A stretch of 64,000 bases of DNA from NCBI RefSeq assembly GCF_004342425.1, contig NZ_SLWQ01000001.1, forward strand, positions 186,001-250,000. Reading direction: 5' to 3'. Source of the DNA: Dokdonella fugitiva (lineage in GTDB: Bacteria > Pseudomonadota > Gammaproteobacteria > Xanthomonadales > Rhodanobacteraceae). Position numbers and translations under genes: made by a program. Below, piece by piece: positions 1 through 9,174 of this stretch (the first letter of the stretch is position 1; each line of letters opens with the position of its first letter). A model generated the notes under the pieces. That model did no database searches. It was given only the letters and a program-made list of their open reading frames with translations, and was not told where the DNA came from.

Positions 1-102
1 CGCGGTCGCGGCAAGGAAGCCCACGGCGAGCTCGCGCAGCAGGTAGCGATCGATGATGCGCAGGGCAAGCGGGTTGTTTTGCCTTAGAATGGAAAGCTTC
101 AT
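1..102 (-). CDS. lptF: LptF, LPS export permease (N-terminus only)
   Basis: Only the first 34 codons lie in the window; the gene continues off the left edge. The ATG at 102-100 (minus) opens a peptide containing [18 protein letters not shown], the usual start of LptF/LptG permeases with the 'IxDRYxxRE' signature before the first membrane helix. LptF and LptG form the inner-membrane part of the LptB2FG ABC transporter that extracts lipopolysaccharide towards the outer membrane. The divergent pepA next door is the classical arrangement in gammaproteobacteria and supports LptF over LptG. The identification rests on 34 residues plus context. Confidence 0.85.
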   Translation of the reverse strand, partial: MKLSILRQNNPLALRIIDRYLLRELAVGFLAATA

Positions 103-252
103 GCGCGCTGGCAATGGCGGCGCAGGCCGGTCGCGCCGGGGCGCCACCGCTGCATCGTCACGCGGTCCGGCCGATCCGGCCTCAAGTCCGACGAAGGGCG
201 CAGTGTAACCGCGCGCGCACCCGGAACACCCACACCCTGGCGGAACCTCCCG

Positions 253-1746
253 ATGAGTACCCTGAAGTTCAGCATCCGCAGCGACGCGCCGGAAGGCGCC
301 GCGACCCCGTGCCTCGTCGTCGGCATCCACGAGGAACGCGTGCTCGGCGCCGCGGCGCAACGCATCGATGCCGCCTCCGGTGGCGCGATCCGGCGCCTGG
401 TCGAGAGTGGCGATGCGACCGGCAAGGCCGGCACGTCGATCGTGCTGTTCGGCCTGCCCGGCGTCGCCGCCGAGCGCGTGCTCGTGGTCGGCCTCGGCGA
501 TGCGAGGAAGTTCGACGCCGCGGCCTACCACCGCGCCGCCAACGACGCCGCACGCGCGCTCAAGGCGCTGCCGATCGCCTCGGCGTATTCGACCCTGACC
601 GAAGCCGACGTGCCCGGCCGCGACGAGGCCTGGAAGCTGCGCACCGCCGCGCTCGCGGCCGACGCGCAGGCGTACCGCTACACCGCCACGTTCAAGCCGA
701 AGGAAGCGCCGAAGAGCAAAGCGTTGCAGGCGGTCGAATTCGCCGCGCCGGCCGGGTCGGGCGCGCGCGCGCTCGCCGAGGCGACCGCGATCGCCGCCGG
801 CGTGCGCTTCGCCAAGGAACTCGGCAACCTGCCGCCGAACATCTGCAACCCGTCCTACGTCGCCGCGCAGGCGAAGCGGATCGCCGACGAACATGCCGGC
901 GTCACGCTCGAGGTGCTCGAGCGCGAGGACATGGCCAAGCTCGGCATGGGCTCGCTGCTCGGCGTCGCGCAAGGATCGGCCAATCCGCCCAAGCTCGTCG
1001 TGCTGCGCTGGCAGGGCAAGGGCGATGCGAGTCGCCCGTACGCGCTCGTCGGCAAGGGCATCACGTTCGACACCGGCGGCATCTCGCTCAAGCCCGGCGC
1101 GGGCATGGAGGAGATGAAGTTCGACATGTGCGGCGCGGCCGGCGTGCTCGGCGCGTTCGTCGCCGCGGTGGAGCTGAATCTGCCGCTCAACCTCGTCTGC
1201 ATCGTGCCCGCGGTCGAGAACATGCCCGACGGCAATGCGTACCGCCCGAGCGACATCCTGACCAGCATGTCCGGCCTGACGATCGAGGTGCTCAACACCG
1301 ACGCCGAAGGCCGCCTGATCCTCTGCGACGCGCTCACCTACGCGCAGAAGTTCGACCCCGAAGTCATCATCGACGCGGCGACGCTCACCGGCGCCTGCGT
1401 GGTCGCGCTCGGCAAGCACGCGTCGGGCCTCATGACCAAGGACGACGAACTCGCCGAGCAGCTGCTCGCCGCGGGCACGCTGACGCACGACCGCGCCTGG
1501 CGCCTGCCGCTGTGGGACGATTACCAGGGCCAGCTCGAGTCGGGCTTCGCCGACGTCGCCAACATCGGCGGCAAGAATGCGGGCGCGATCACCGCGGGCT
1601 GCTTCCTCGCGCGCTTCACCAATGGCCGCCGCTGGGCCCATCTCGACATCGCCGGCACCGCCTGGGACGAAGGGCGCAAGGGGCTCGCGACCGGCCGGCC
1701 CGTGCCGCTGCTGGTGCAGTACCTCATCGACCGCTGCAACCCATGA
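253..1746 (+). CDS. pepA: Leucyl (cytosol) aminopeptidase, M17
   Basis: 497 residues, the normal length for M17 leucyl aminopeptidases, which remove N-terminal residues using two divalent metals in a cytosolic hexamer. The variable N-terminal domain covers about residues 1-165. The catalytic domain shows [16 protein letters not shown] (metal-binding Lys and Asp) and the family signature NTDAEGRL (metal-binding Asp and Glu). In some proteobacteria PepA also binds DNA; that cannot be judged here. The ATG at 253 gives the expected N-terminus. The stop overlaps the next ATG by four bases (ATGA, 1743-1746), so the following small gene is probably translationally coupled. Confidence 0.96.
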   Translation: MSTLKFSIRSDAPEGAATPCLVVGIHEERVLGAAAQRIDAASGGAIRRLVESGDATGKAGTSIVLFGLPGVAAERVLVVGLGDARKFDAAAYHRAANDAARALKALPIASAYSTLTEADVPGRDEAWKLRTAALAADAQAYRYTATFKPKEAPKSKALQAVEFAAPAGSGARALAEATAIAAGVRFAKELGNLPPNICNPSYVAAQAKRIADEHAGVTLEVLEREDMAKLGMGSLLGVAQGSANPPKLVVLRWQGKGDASRPYALVGKGITFDTGGISLKPGAGMEEMKFDMCGAAGVLGAFVAAVELNLPLNLVCIVPAVENMPDGNAYRPSDILTSMSGLTIEVLNTDAEGRLILCDALTYAQKFDPEVIIDAATLTGACVVALGKHASGLMTKDDELAEQLLAAGTLTHDRAWRLPLWDDYQGQLESGFADVANIGGKNAGAITAGCFLARFTNGRRWAHLDIAGTAWDEGRKGLATGRPVPLLVQYLIDRCNP

Positions 1747-2192
1747 CCGAAACGGACCTGCTGCAGAAGCGCAAGACCCAGGTGCTCGCCGCGGTTTTCG
1801 GCGTCAGCCTCGTGGTCGGCGGCCTGCTCGCCGCCCAGCACGCGGACCTGTTCGCCAATCCCGCGGCCGTGCCCGCGGCGATGGAGTCGATCCGCGGCAG
1901 CGGGCTCAACCTCGCCTACCAGTTCGCCGTGCTGCTGCTGTGCTTTGCCTGGCTGGAAATGGATTCACGCCAGCTCGGCATCCGCAGGCCCTGGTGGCTG
2001 AACCTCGGCGTCGTGTTCCTGACCTCGCTGTTCGTCCCGTACTACCTCTACAAGACGCGCGCGCCGGGCCAGCGTGGCGGCGCCGTCCTCGCCTATTTCG
2101 GCGTGCTGTGCGGCAGCGTGTTCGCGATGCTGGCCGGCATGGTCCTCGCCGCATCCTTCTTCGCCGCGCCGCCGCCCGGCAAGGGAATCTGA
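1743..2192 (+). CDS. Small membrane protein between pepA and holC, unknown function
   Basis: 149 residues, starting inside the pepA stop codon and ending four bases before holC, so it is probably part of a pepA-holC operon. It has four hydrophobic stretches: about residues 12-35, 56-75, 86-106 and 116-142. The loop between helices 2 and 3 is short and charged (residues [16 protein letters not shown]), and a YYLYKTR segment follows helix 3. I recognise no catalytic motif and no family with certainty. The position between a peptidase and a replication gene gives little functional information. It is certainly coding: the frame, the overlap and the amphipathic pattern are consistent. Confidence 0.8.
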   Translation: MTETDLLQKRKTQVLAAVFGVSLVVGGLLAAQHADLFANPAAVPAAMESIRGSGLNLAYQFAVLLLCFAWLEMDSRQLGIRRPWWLNLGVVFLTSLFVPYYLYKTRAPGQRGGAVLAYFGVLCGSVFAMLAGMVLAASFFAAPPPGKGI

Positions 2193-2196
2193 CCGC

Positions 2197-2619
2197 ATGC
2201 CGCGCGCCGACTTCTACCTCATCGACAAGCCGCGCTTCCGCGCCGAGCCTCTGCTGCTCGTGTGCGAGCTCGCGAAGAAGGCGTTCGCGAGCGAGCAACC
2301 GACCCTGGTCCTCGCGCGCTCGCAGGACCAGGCCGAGGCGCTCGACGAGCTCCTGTGGTCGTTCGACGAGAACGCGTTCATCCCGCACCAGATCGCCGGC
2401 GACGACGACGACGCGATCACCGCAGTACTCATCGTCCCGCCCGGCGCCGCCGCCGCCGACCGCCCGCTCGTGATCAACCTGCGCGACGCCTGCGCGCCCG
2501 GCCTGTTCGAACGCGTCCTCGAAGTCGTGCCCGCCGACGAAGCCGAACGCGCCGGCTCGCGCGAACGCTGGAAAACCTACAAGGCCGCCGGCTTCGACGT
2601 TGCCAAGCACGACATGTAG
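2197..2619 (+). CDS. holC: DNA polymerase III chi subunit
   Basis: 140 residues, close to E. coli HolC (147). Chi links the clamp-loader complex, via psi, to SSB at the replication fork. The sequence begins MPRADFYLI and has ACELA-like and LDELLWSFDENAFIPH segments typical of the family: a conserved Trp/Phe strand followed by an F-x-P-H turn. The C-terminal part has RxRWKxYKAAGFDV. The ATG at 2197 lies four bases after the upstream stop, and pepA-holC-valS is a conserved order. A likely psi partner (holD-like) lies at 7012-7509. Confidence 0.93.
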   Translation: MPRADFYLIDKPRFRAEPLLLVCELAKKAFASEQPTLVLARSQDQAEALDELLWSFDENAFIPHQIAGDDDDAITAVLIVPPGAAAADRPLVINLRDACAPGLFERVLEVVPADEAERAGSRERWKTYKAAGFDVAKHDM

Positions 2620-2633
2620 CCACCCAAATAGAG

Positions 2634-2739
2634 CGAAACACGAAGGACACGGAGGAGAAAAAGCGAACTCGGTTCTTGTTTTCTCCGCGTGCTCCGTGTG
2701 CTCCGTGTTTCAATCCTGAGCTTGTCCTTCGTGTTTCAG
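2634..2739. repeat. Imperfect inverted repeat with 'cacgaaggacacggag' units
   Basis: Between holC and the convergent upp gene. The left arm (about 2635-2660) contains gaaacacgaaggacacggag followed by gagaaaa. The right arm (about 2679-2710) contains ttttctccgcgtgctccgtg, tgctccgtgttt. A third segment at 2724-2738 (gtccttcgtgtttca) is the complement of the start of the left arm. The arms can fold into a long stem, so the element may end transcription from both sides. Short repeats of this type occur between genes in many unrelated bacterial genomes; that statement is from memory, not from a search. Confidence 0.6.
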
Positions 2740-2753
2740 TCTCCCGCCCTGCT

Positions 2754-3389
2754 CTACGGGCGCGTGCCGAAGTAGCGGTCGCCCGCGTCGCCGAGGCCGG
2801 GCACGATGTAGCCGTGCTCGTTGAGGCGCTCGTCGATCGCGGCGGTGAATATCGGCACGTCCGGGTGGCGCGCGCGCAGGTTGGCGATGCCCTCCGGGCA
2901 ACTCACGAGGCAGACGAAACGCAGCGAGCGCGGGCGCTGCGCCTTGATGCGGTCGAGCGCGGCGATCGCGGAATTGCCGGTCGCGAGCATCGGGTCGACC
3001 ACGATGACGTCGCGCGCTTCGAGGTCGCGCGGCATGCGGAAGTAGTACTCGACCGGATGCAGGGTCTGCTCGTCGCGGTACAGGCCGACATGGCCGACGC
3101 GCGCGCCCGGCACGACGTCGAGCATGCCGTCGAGCAGGCCGATGCCGGCGCGCAGGATCGCCACCAGCACGACCTTCTTGCCGTCGATCGCCTGCCCGGT
3201 CGCCGCGGCGACCGGCGTCTCGATCGCGACCTCGCGCAGCGGCAAGTTGCGCGTGACCTCGTAGGCCATCAGCGCGGCGAGCTCGCCGAGCAGGCGGCGG
3301 AACTCGATCGTGCTCGTCTGCTTCTTCCTGAGCAGGGTCAGCTTGTGCTGCACCAGCGGATGCCCGATCACCTGCACGCCTGCCGTCAT
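2754..3389 (-). CDS. upp: Uracil phosphoribosyltransferase
   Basis: 211 residues. Salvages uracil: uracil + PRPP gives UMP + PPi in the cytosol. It shows the PRPP-binding motif [31 protein letters not shown], and the uracil-binding C-terminus [17 protein letters not shown]. The chosen ATG (3389-3387) follows a strong ribosome-binding site, GGAGGGAAC. The open frame extends far upstream through valS antisense, but that extension has no support. The gene is convergent with holC and divergent from valS. Confidence 0.97.
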   Translation of the reverse strand: MTAGVQVIGHPLVQHKLTLLRKKQTSTIEFRRLLGELAALMAYEVTRNLPLREVAIETPVAAATGQAIDGKKVVLVAILRAGIGLLDGMLDVVPGARVGHVGLYRDEQTLHPVEYYFRMPRDLEARDVIVVDPMLATGNSAIAALDRIKAQRPRSLRFVCLVSCPEGIANLRARHPDVPIFTAAIDERLNEHGYIVPGLGDAGDRYFGTRP

Positions 3390-3464
3390 CGCGTTCCCTC
3401 CGTGATTTTCCCCACGATACCGCGGGCCGCCTGTGCGGCGGTACGCGGACGCTGCGCCGGCCCC

Positions 3465-3473
3465 TGCTAGAAT
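3465..3473 (+). promoter_or_regulatory. Extended -10 promoter element of valS
   Basis: TGCTAGAAT, 46 bases before the valS ATG, fits an extended -10 (TGn + TAGAAT). No good -35 hexamer is visible 17 bases upstream. Nearly the same string precedes proS (14455) and the first sulfotransferase gene (35110), which makes it a credible house promoter style. Confidence 0.5.
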
Positions 3474-3518
3474 GGCCGACCCCCTCCGGAAAGGGCCGCA
3501 CGAAGGCCCGCGGCACGC

Positions 3519-6380
3519 ATGGACAATAGTTTCGAACCCGGCCAGATCGAATCGAAGTGGTACCCGCGATGGGAAGCGAACGGCCTGTTCGCCCCCTCGG
3601 CCAGCGGCGAGCCCTACTGCATCCAGCTGCCGCCGCCGAACGTGACCGGCACCTTGCACATGGGCCACGCGTTCCAGCAGACGATCATGGACGCGCTGGT
3701 CCGCTACCACCGCATGCGCGGCTACCGCACGCTCTGGCAGGGCGGCACCGACCATGCCGGCATCGCCACGCAGAAGATCGTCGAGAACCAGCTCGCCGCC
3801 GAAGGCAAGACGCGCCACGACCTCGGCCGCGAGGCCTTCGTCGAGCGCGTGTGGGCGTGGAAGGAACAGTCGGGTTCGACCATCACCAACCAGATGCGAC
3901 GCCTCGGCGCGTCGGTCGACTGGTCGCGCGAGCGCTTCACGATGGACGAAGGCCTGTCCGCCGCGGTGCGCCGCGTGTTCGTGCAGTGGTACCGCGACGG
4001 CCTGCTCTACCGCGGCCGCCGCCTCGTCAACTGGGACCCGGTGCTGATGACCGCGGTGTCCGACCTCGAGGTCAACAACGAGGAGAAGGACGGCTCGCTG
4101 TGGTCGATCCGCTACCCGGCGAGCGACGGCGGCGAAGGCCTCGTCGTCGCGACCACGCGCCCGGAAACCATGCTCGGCGACGTCGCCGTCGCGGTGCACC
4201 CGGAAGACGAGCGCTATCAGGCGCTGATCGGCAAGACGTTGCAGTTGCCGCTCACCGGCCGCGAGATCCCGGTCATCGCCGACGACTACGTCGACCGCGA
4301 GTTCGGCACCGGCTGCGTCAAGATCACGCCTGCGCACGACTTCAACGACTGGCAGATCGGCGCGCGCCACGGCCTCACGCCGATCGTCGTGCTCACGCTC
4401 GACGCGAAGATCAACGAAGCGGCGCCGGAGAAGTACCGCGGCCTCGACCGCTTCGCCGCGCGCAAGGCGGTGCTCGCCGATCTCGAGGCCGCCGGCCTCC
4501 TGGTCGAAACGAAGAAGCACAAGCTGCAGGTGCCGGTGAGCCAGCGCTCGGACGCGGTCATCGAGCCGATGCTGACCGACCAGTGGTTCCTCGACCTCAC
4601 GCGCGAGACGCTGCCGGACGGCCGGCCCGGCGGACGCAAGGCGATCATCGAACCCGCGCTCGCCGCGGTGCGCGACGGCGAGATCCGCTTCGTGCCCGAC
4701 AACTGGGCGACCACCTACAACCAGTGGCTCGAGAACATCCAGGACTGGTGCGTGAGCCGCCAGCTCTGGTGGGGACACCAGATCCCCGCGTGGTACGACG
4801 AGGCCGGCAACATCTTCGTCGGCGAGGACGAAGCGGACGCGCTCGCGCACGCGTCGACCCCGCCGGTCGGCGCGCTGCGTCGCGACGAGGACGTGCTCGA
4901 CACCTGGTTCTCGTCCGCGCTGTGGCCGTTCTCGACGCTCGGCTGGCCGGGCGAGACGCCCGCGCGCGCGGCGGAGTGGGAACAGTTCAAGGCCTTCGTG
5001 CCGAGCAACGTGCTCGTCACCGGTTTCGACATCATCTTCTTCTGGGTCGCGCGCATGGTGATGGCGACCCAGTACTTCACCGGCAAGGTGCCGTTCCGCG
5101 AGGTCTACATCAACGCGATCGTGCGTGATGCGGAAGGCCAGAAGATGTCGAAGTCGAAGGGCAACACGATCGACCCGCTGGACCTCATCGACGGCATCGA
5201 CCTCGAGTCGCTGGTGAAGAAGTCGACCGCCTCGTTGCTGATCCCGCAGGTGCGCGAGAAGGTCGAGAAGCGCATCCGCAAGGATTATCCCGCCGGCATC
5301 CCCGCGGTCGGCGCCGACGCGCTGCGCTTCACCTTCGCCGCGCTCGCGAGTTACGCGCGCACGATCAACTTCGACCTCAAGCGCGCCGACGGCTACCGCA
5401 ACTTCTGCAACAAGCTGTGGAACGCGACGCGCTTCGTGCTCATGAATGCACAGGGCGACGTCGCCCCTGCGGACACCGCGCCCGCGACCGAAGCCGAACG
5501 CTGGATCCTCACGCGCCTGTCGCGCACGCTGGCCGAGGTCGAGGCGCATTTCGCGACGTACCGCTTCGACCTGCTCGCGCAGGCGCTGTACGAATTCGTC
5601 TGGAACGACTACTGCGACTGGTTCCTCGAGCTCGCCAAGCCGGCACTGGCCAAGGCGGAGGGCCCGGCGCCGGAGGGCGGCGACGCGGCGGCGGCATCGA
5701 CGCGCCGCACCCTGCTCGTCGTGCTCGAAGCGGTGCTGCGCGCGCTGCATCCGATCATGCCGTTCATCACCGAAGAGCTCTGGCATGAAACCTTGCGCTC
5801 CTCCCCGGACGCGCAGGGTGGAGCGGCATCCACGCCGGACGCCGCGACAGGGCAGAGCATCTCGGTACGGCCCTACCCCCGCGCGGCGGACTTCGCGACC
5901 GATGATGCGGCGACCGCCGAAATCGAGTGGCTGAAGGCGGTGCTGACCCAGGTGCGGCGCATCCGCAGCGAGATGGGCATCGCACCGCGCAAGGAGATCC
6001 CGCTGCTCTACGCCGGCGGCAACGCGACCGATCGCGCGCGCACGACGAAATTCGACGCGCAGCTCGGCTTCCTCGCGCGTGCCGAATCGCAGCGCTGGCT
6101 CGACGCGGGCGATGCGGAACCGGCGGCGGCCGCCGCGATCATCGGCGAAATGAAGCTGCTGATCCCGCTCGCCGGCCTGATCGACCTCGGCGCCGAACGG
6201 GCGCGCCTCGAGAAGGAAATCGCGCGCCTCGACGGCGAGATCGCCAAGTCGGGCACCAAGCTCGGCAACTTCGGCGAGAAGACGCCCGCGGCAGTGGTCG
6301 AGCAGGAGAAGCAGCGCCTCGCCGATTTCACCTCGACGGCCGCCGCGCTGCGCGAACAGCTCGCGCGCCTGCAGGGCTGA
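3519..6380 (+). CDS. valS: Valyl-tRNA synthetase
   Basis: 953 residues, matching E. coli ValS (951). Class I synthetase charging tRNA-Val with valine. The HIGH motif appears as [10 protein letters not shown] near residue 45, and KMSKSKGN near residue 545. The connective editing domain lies between, followed by the anticodon-binding helical domain. The last ~65 residues form the typical coiled coil ([20 protein letters not shown]). A small Gly/Ala-rich insertion (EGGDAAAAS) lies near residue 725. The gene ends against a bidirectional hairpin at 6389-6413. Confidence 0.98.
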   Translation: MDNSFEPGQIESKWYPRWEANGLFAPSASGEPYCIQLPPPNVTGTLHMGHAFQQTIMDALVRYHRMRGYRTLWQGGTDHAGIATQKIVENQLAAEGKTRHDLGREAFVERVWAWKEQSGSTITNQMRRLGASVDWSRERFTMDEGLSAAVRRVFVQWYRDGLLYRGRRLVNWDPVLMTAVSDLEVNNEEKDGSLWSIRYPASDGGEGLVVATTRPETMLGDVAVAVHPEDERYQALIGKTLQLPLTGREIPVIADDYVDREFGTGCVKITPAHDFNDWQIGARHGLTPIVVLTLDAKINEAAPEKYRGLDRFAARKAVLADLEAAGLLVETKKHKLQVPVSQRSDAVIEPMLTDQWFLDLTRETLPDGRPGGRKAIIEPALAAVRDGEIRFVPDNWATTYNQWLENIQDWCVSRQLWWGHQIPAWYDEAGNIFVGEDEADALAHASTPPVGALRRDEDVLDTWFSSALWPFSTLGWPGETPARAAEWEQFKAFVPSNVLVTGFDIIFFWVARMVMATQYFTGKVPFREVYINAIVRDAEGQKMSKSKGNTIDPLDLIDGIDLESLVKKSTASLLIPQVREKVEKRIRKDYPAGIPAVGADALRFTFAALASYARTINFDLKRADGYRNFCNKLWNATRFVLMNAQGDVAPADTAPATEAERWILTRLSRTLAEVEAHFATYRFDLLAQALYEFVWNDYCDWFLELAKPALAKAEGPAPEGGDAAAASTRRTLLVVLEAVLRALHPIMPFITEELWHETLRSSPDAQGGAASTPDAATGQSISVRPYPRAADFATDDAATAEIEWLKAVLTQVRRIRSEMGIAPRKEIPLLYAGGNATDRARTTKFDAQLGFLARAESQRWLDAGDAEPAAAAAIIGEMKLLIPLAGLIDLGAERARLEKEIARLDGEIAKSGTKLGNFGEKTPAAVVEQEKQRLADFTSTAAALREQLARLQG

Positions 6381-6388
6381 GTCGACGG

Positions 6389-6413
6389 TCGCGCCCCGCT
6401 CCGCGGGGCGCGA
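6389..6413. terminator. GC-rich hairpin between convergent valS and rimI
   Basis: Perfect 11-bp inverted repeat (tcgcgccccgc / gcggggcgcga) with a 3-base loop, lying between two convergent stop codons. There is no T-run on either side, so it is a weak or factor-assisted terminator, or an mRNA-end stabiliser. Confidence 0.5.
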
Positions 6414-6425
6414 TGGGCAAGCGCA

Positions 6426-6902
6426 TCACTCGGGCGGCAGCAGCTCGATCGCCATCACGAGCGCGTCTTCGCGCCCCTTCTTCGCCGGGTAGTAGTTCGG
6501 CCGGCGGCCGAACTCGTTGAAGCCGAGCGATTCGTAGAGCGCGATCGCGCGCGGGTTCGACGGGCGCACTTCGAGGTAGACGCGCTCGGCACGCTGCCAG
6601 CGCGCGATGTCGAGCAGGCGCTTGACGATGCGCCGGCCGTAGCCGCGCCCGTGCAGGCCCGGCAGGACGCAGACGTTGAGCACGTGGGCCTCGTTCGCTC
6701 CGCTCGACAGCACGCCGTAGCCGACGATCGACTCGACGTCGACCAGTACGATGCATTCGTAGGCGGCGCGCAGGCAGTCGGCGAAGATCGCCCGGCTCCA
6801 CGGGAATTCGTAGGCGAGCGCCTCGATCTCGGCGACCCGGTCGAGGTCGTCGGCTTGCATGCGGCGGAACTCGGGTTGTGCCTGCCTGAGGATCGCGACC
6901 AC
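6426..6902 (-). CDS. rimI: Ribosomal protein S18-alanine N-acetyltransferase
   Basis: 158 residues. A GNAT enzyme that acetylates the N-terminal alanine of ribosomal protein S18. It shows the acetyl-CoA loop (VLPGLHGRGYGRRIVKRLL, the R/Q-x-x-G-x-G/A type), EVRPSNPRAIALYESLGF, and the RimI ending RRPNYYPAKKGREDALVM. The E-x-x-x-x-x-PWS segment near the N-terminus is also typical. The ATG at 6902 gives about 14 residues before the family core; ATG at 6860 (MQADD) is an alternative. It lies 109 bases downstream of the HolD-like gene; holD-rimI is also the E. coli order. Confidence 0.92.
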   Translation of the reverse strand: MVAILRQAQPEFRRMQADDLDRVAEIEALAYEFPWSRAIFADCLRAAYECIVLVDVESIVGYGVLSSGANEAHVLNVCVLPGLHGRGYGRRIVKRLLDIARWQRAERVYLEVRPSNPRAIALYESLGFNEFGRRPNYYPAKKGREDALVMAIELLPPE

Positions 6903-7011
6903 GATCGAACCGGAGCGAGCGCCTACCTTCCGGAACCGCCGGAAGCCGAGGGCATCTTGCCACGAATGGCGCGCGCGAATGTCGCCCGTGAGCGCGCCGG
7001 GCGGCGTTCGC

Positions 7012-7509
7012 CTACCGTTCGTCGCCCTTCGCGGGCCGGCGCAGCGGGCGCACGATGCGCTTGAGCTCGCTCCATAGTGCGCGCTTGGCCCGCGCGTCGC
7101 CTGCGAGTACGGCCGCCTCGGCGGCGACCACCCAGTCCATTTCGCGCTGCCGCTGTGCGCTCAATGCCGCGCCTGCGGCGCGCGCGCGCGCCTCGCCGAA
7201 GGCGACGAGCGCGCGCGCATCGGCGAGCGCAGCCTCCTCCGCCGAACCGGCCTGGACGCAGGCGACGCGGGCGAAGGCGAGCGCCCGCGTGACCGCCGCG
7301 AGCAGCGCGGCGCCGCGGGGACTCGACGCATCACCGAGCAGGAGTACCCCGCCGGCGGCCGGCGTGCCGGGCGCGGCCACGGCGGGTGGCGCGATGGCCG
7401 GCATGGTCGTCGCTGCCGCAGGCGCGGCCGGCATGCACCGCGACGTGCCACGCGGCAGGTAGACGTCGATGCCGATCTCGGCGAGCCGGCGCAGGTCCTG
7501 CTCATCCAT
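7012..7509 (-). CDS. holD: Probable DNA polymerase III psi subunit (HolD-like)
   Basis: 165 residues, no signal peptide. The N-terminus (LRRLAEIGIDVYLPRG) resembles the LQQLGI...RRPG start of E. coli HolD. The C-terminus (KRALWSELKRIVRPL) resembles its ARAALWQQI segment. The middle is Ala-rich and poorly informative. Immediate downstream rimI supports the call, because holD-rimI is conserved in enterobacteria, and holC is nearby. The ATG at 7509-7507 overlaps the end of the lipoprotein gene by eight bases, implying co-translation with the lipid-transport operon. The similarity is short and judged by eye, so an unrelated small protein remains possible. Confidence 0.5.
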   Translation of the reverse strand: MDEQDLRRLAEIGIDVYLPRGTSRCMPAAPAAATTMPAIAPPAVAAPGTPAAGGVLLLGDASSPRGAALLAAVTRALAFARVACVQAGSAEEAALADARALVAFGEARARAAGAALSAQRQREMDWVVAAEAAVLAGDARAKRALWSELKRIVRPLRRPAKGDER

Positions 7510-8125
7510 GCCCGGCGTCCCCGTGCCGCCGCAGGTCCGCATGGAACTGCGCGTAGATGCGATCCAGCGCCGCACCGTAGGCATCCACGGTCGACTTGAT
7601 GTCGTTGCCGGAGGCGGCCTGCTCGGCGCGGTAGTAGTCGTCGACGAGCGGCTGCCCGTCGCGCCCGTCGGCACGCAGCTTCAGCGCGACCACCGCGTTC
7701 CAGCCGCCGGTCGTGGCCGGCACGCGGTCGAAACGCAGGATGATGCCGCTGATGCGGATTGCCGGCGTGCTCGCCGGCAGCTCGTCGGTGACCTGCCGCG
7801 CGATCTTCGATTCGCGCAGGAGCGCGATCAGGCGCCGTTGCAGCACGCGCGTCGGCGGGTCGGTCCAGAGCTGGTAGTGGTACTGGCGCAGCTGCTGCGC
7901 ACCGGGATCGAGCGCGTAGATGAGCGCCTGGTCGGCATAGAGGCCGTCGGCGCCGAACGCGTCGACGACGAGCGGTTCCGCGAACAGCGGCGCCGTCGCC
8001 AGCTCGAGCGGCTGCGGGCGCGGCAGCCGGAAATAGGTGAAATCAGGCACCGTCGGCGCGCCACAACCGGCGAGCGCGAGCAAGGCCGACGCGAGCGCGG
8101 CGCGGATCGTCGTCGATGTCCTCAT
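7502..8125 (-). CDS. ABC-transport auxiliary lipoprotein (PqiC-like)
   Basis: 207 residues with a lipoprotein signal (ASALLALAGC; Cys at residue 21). The mature part matches the ABC-type transport auxiliary family (PqiC/LetC-like): it starts VPDFTYFRLP, has ELATAPLFAEPLVVDAF, YHYQLWTDPPTRVLQRRL and ends in a helix with DRIYAQF. Such lipoproteins are anchored in the outer membrane and work with MCE proteins in lipid transport. Its ATG overlaps the MCE stop by four bases (8122-8125). The operon thus has a PqiC-type partner and no visible MlaC. Confidence 0.85.
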   Translation of the reverse strand: MRTSTTIRAALASALLALAGCGAPTVPDFTYFRLPRPQPLELATAPLFAEPLVVDAFGADGLYADQALIYALDPGAQQLRQYHYQLWTDPPTRVLQRRLIALLRESKIARQVTDELPASTPAIRISGIILRFDRVPATTGGWNAVVALKLRADGRDGQPLVDDYYRAEQAASGNDIKSTVDAYGAALDRIYAQFHADLRRHGDAGHG

Positions 8126-9048
8126 TGCGGTTCTTCCTGCAGCTTGTCGGCCTTCGGCGCGAGGATGAGGCGGTTCGGATGGCTGCGGATCTCGCGGCTG
8201 AACTCGTCGAGGTTGCGGCTCGACGATTCGAGGTGGTGCGTGATCACGTCCATGCGCGCCGACAACGCGCCGAGCACGCTCGCGAGATCCTGCACCGCGC
8301 TGCGCACGTCGGGCCGGTTGTCCCTGGCGATGCCGGCGAGCTCGTCGAGCGCCCCGTCGAGGGTCGCGCGCGTCTTGCGCAGTTCGGCGCCGAGGTTCTT
8401 CACCTCGCCGAGGATCGCACCCACCGCGGCGCGGTTCTCCGGCCTGAGCAGGTCGTTGATCGAATCGGATGCGTGGTTCGCGCGTTCGAGCAGCGCGCGC
8501 GTCTGCTCGAGGATGACCGGCGTCGTCTTGTCGATGGTGCCGGTGATCGAATCGACGCGCTGCGACAGCGTCGCGATCAGCGGCGAAATCTGCGTGCGCG
8601 TGAGGTCGCTGATCTGCCCCGCGAGCTCGTTCATCGCGGCGAAGATGTCGGCGCCCTCGATGCCCTTCAGCTCGCCGCCGGGCGCGAGCTTGTCCTTGCT
8701 CGTGCCCTCGTGGATGCCGATCGAGACGTCGGCGAGCAGGCCGCTCGATTGCAGCCGCGCCGGGCTGTCCACCGGGATCGGCCAGTCGCGGCGGATCGCC
8801 AGCACGACCTTGTAGCGCGTTCCTTCGGCAGTGCGCTCCGGCGTCACCGCACCGACCTGGCCGATGCGGTAGCCCTCGTAGAACACCGGTGCGCCGTAGC
8901 GCAGGCCGGTCACGTTGCGGTAGCGCACGACGTAGTCGGTGCTCGCGACGCCCTTGCCGGTGATCAGCGCGAGCGCGACGAGCAGCAACGCGATCGCGCC
9001 GACGACGACCGCGCCGACGAGGGTGTAGTTGATGGTGTCGCGTTTCAT
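8122..9048 (-). CDS. MCE-domain lipid-transport protein (MlaD-like)
   Basis: 308 residues: one N-terminal membrane helix (about 9-30), a single MCE domain (about 40-120; YRNVTGLRYGAPVFYEGYRIGQV), then about 185 residues of predicted helix/coiled coil. E. coli MlaD has 183 residues, so the long helical tail is the notable feature; single-MCE proteins with such tails can form needle-like assemblies across the periplasm (known from mycobacterial Mce). It probably forms the substrate channel attached to the MlaE/MlaF pair encoded upstream. The gap before it (9049-9174) holds a palindromic repeat. Confidence 0.9.
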   Translation of the reverse strand: MKRDTINYTLVGAVVVGAIALLLVALALITGKGVASTDYVVRYRNVTGLRYGAPVFYEGYRIGQVGAVTPERTAEGTRYKVVLAIRRDWPIPVDSPARLQSSGLLADVSIGIHEGTSKDKLAPGGELKGIEGADIFAAMNELAGQISDLTRTQISPLIATLSQRVDSITGTIDKTTPVILEQTRALLERANHASDSINDLLRPENRAAVGAILGEVKNLGAELRKTRATLDGALDELAGIARDNRPDVRSAVQDLASVLGALSARMDVITHHLESSSRNLDEFSREIRSHPNRLILAPKADKLQEEPQ

Positions 9049-9079
9049 CGATAGCGCCCCTTCCGCCCGCGCGGCGCCC

Positions 9080-9153
9080 GTGGGAGCGGCTTCAGCCGCG
9101 ATGCTCGCGCCATGCCGCGACGCCCGGAGCCATCCCGGCTGAAGCCGCTCCCG
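9080..9153. repeat. Lysobacterales-type palindromic repeat, copy 1
   Basis: Inverted repeat between the ATPase and MCE genes: left arm gtgggagcggcttcagccg (9080-9098, continuing cgatg) and right arm cggctgaagccgctcccgc (about 9135-9153), with about 36 bases between. It shares its core with the copy at 62342-62418. Repeats of this form are abundant in intergenic DNA of Xanthomonadaceae and pseudomonads. Here it lies inside an operon, so it could attenuate or stabilise the mRNA. Confidence 0.85.
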
Positions 9154-9174
9154 CAGATGCCGAAGCTCCGCATT

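Noticed and set aside
3390..5786. Long minus-strand open frame continuing upstream of upp through valS
   Set aside because: It is the antisense of valS in a GC-rich genome where stop codons are rare. The upp start with GGAGGGAAC is clear, and the extension has no recognisable protein features.
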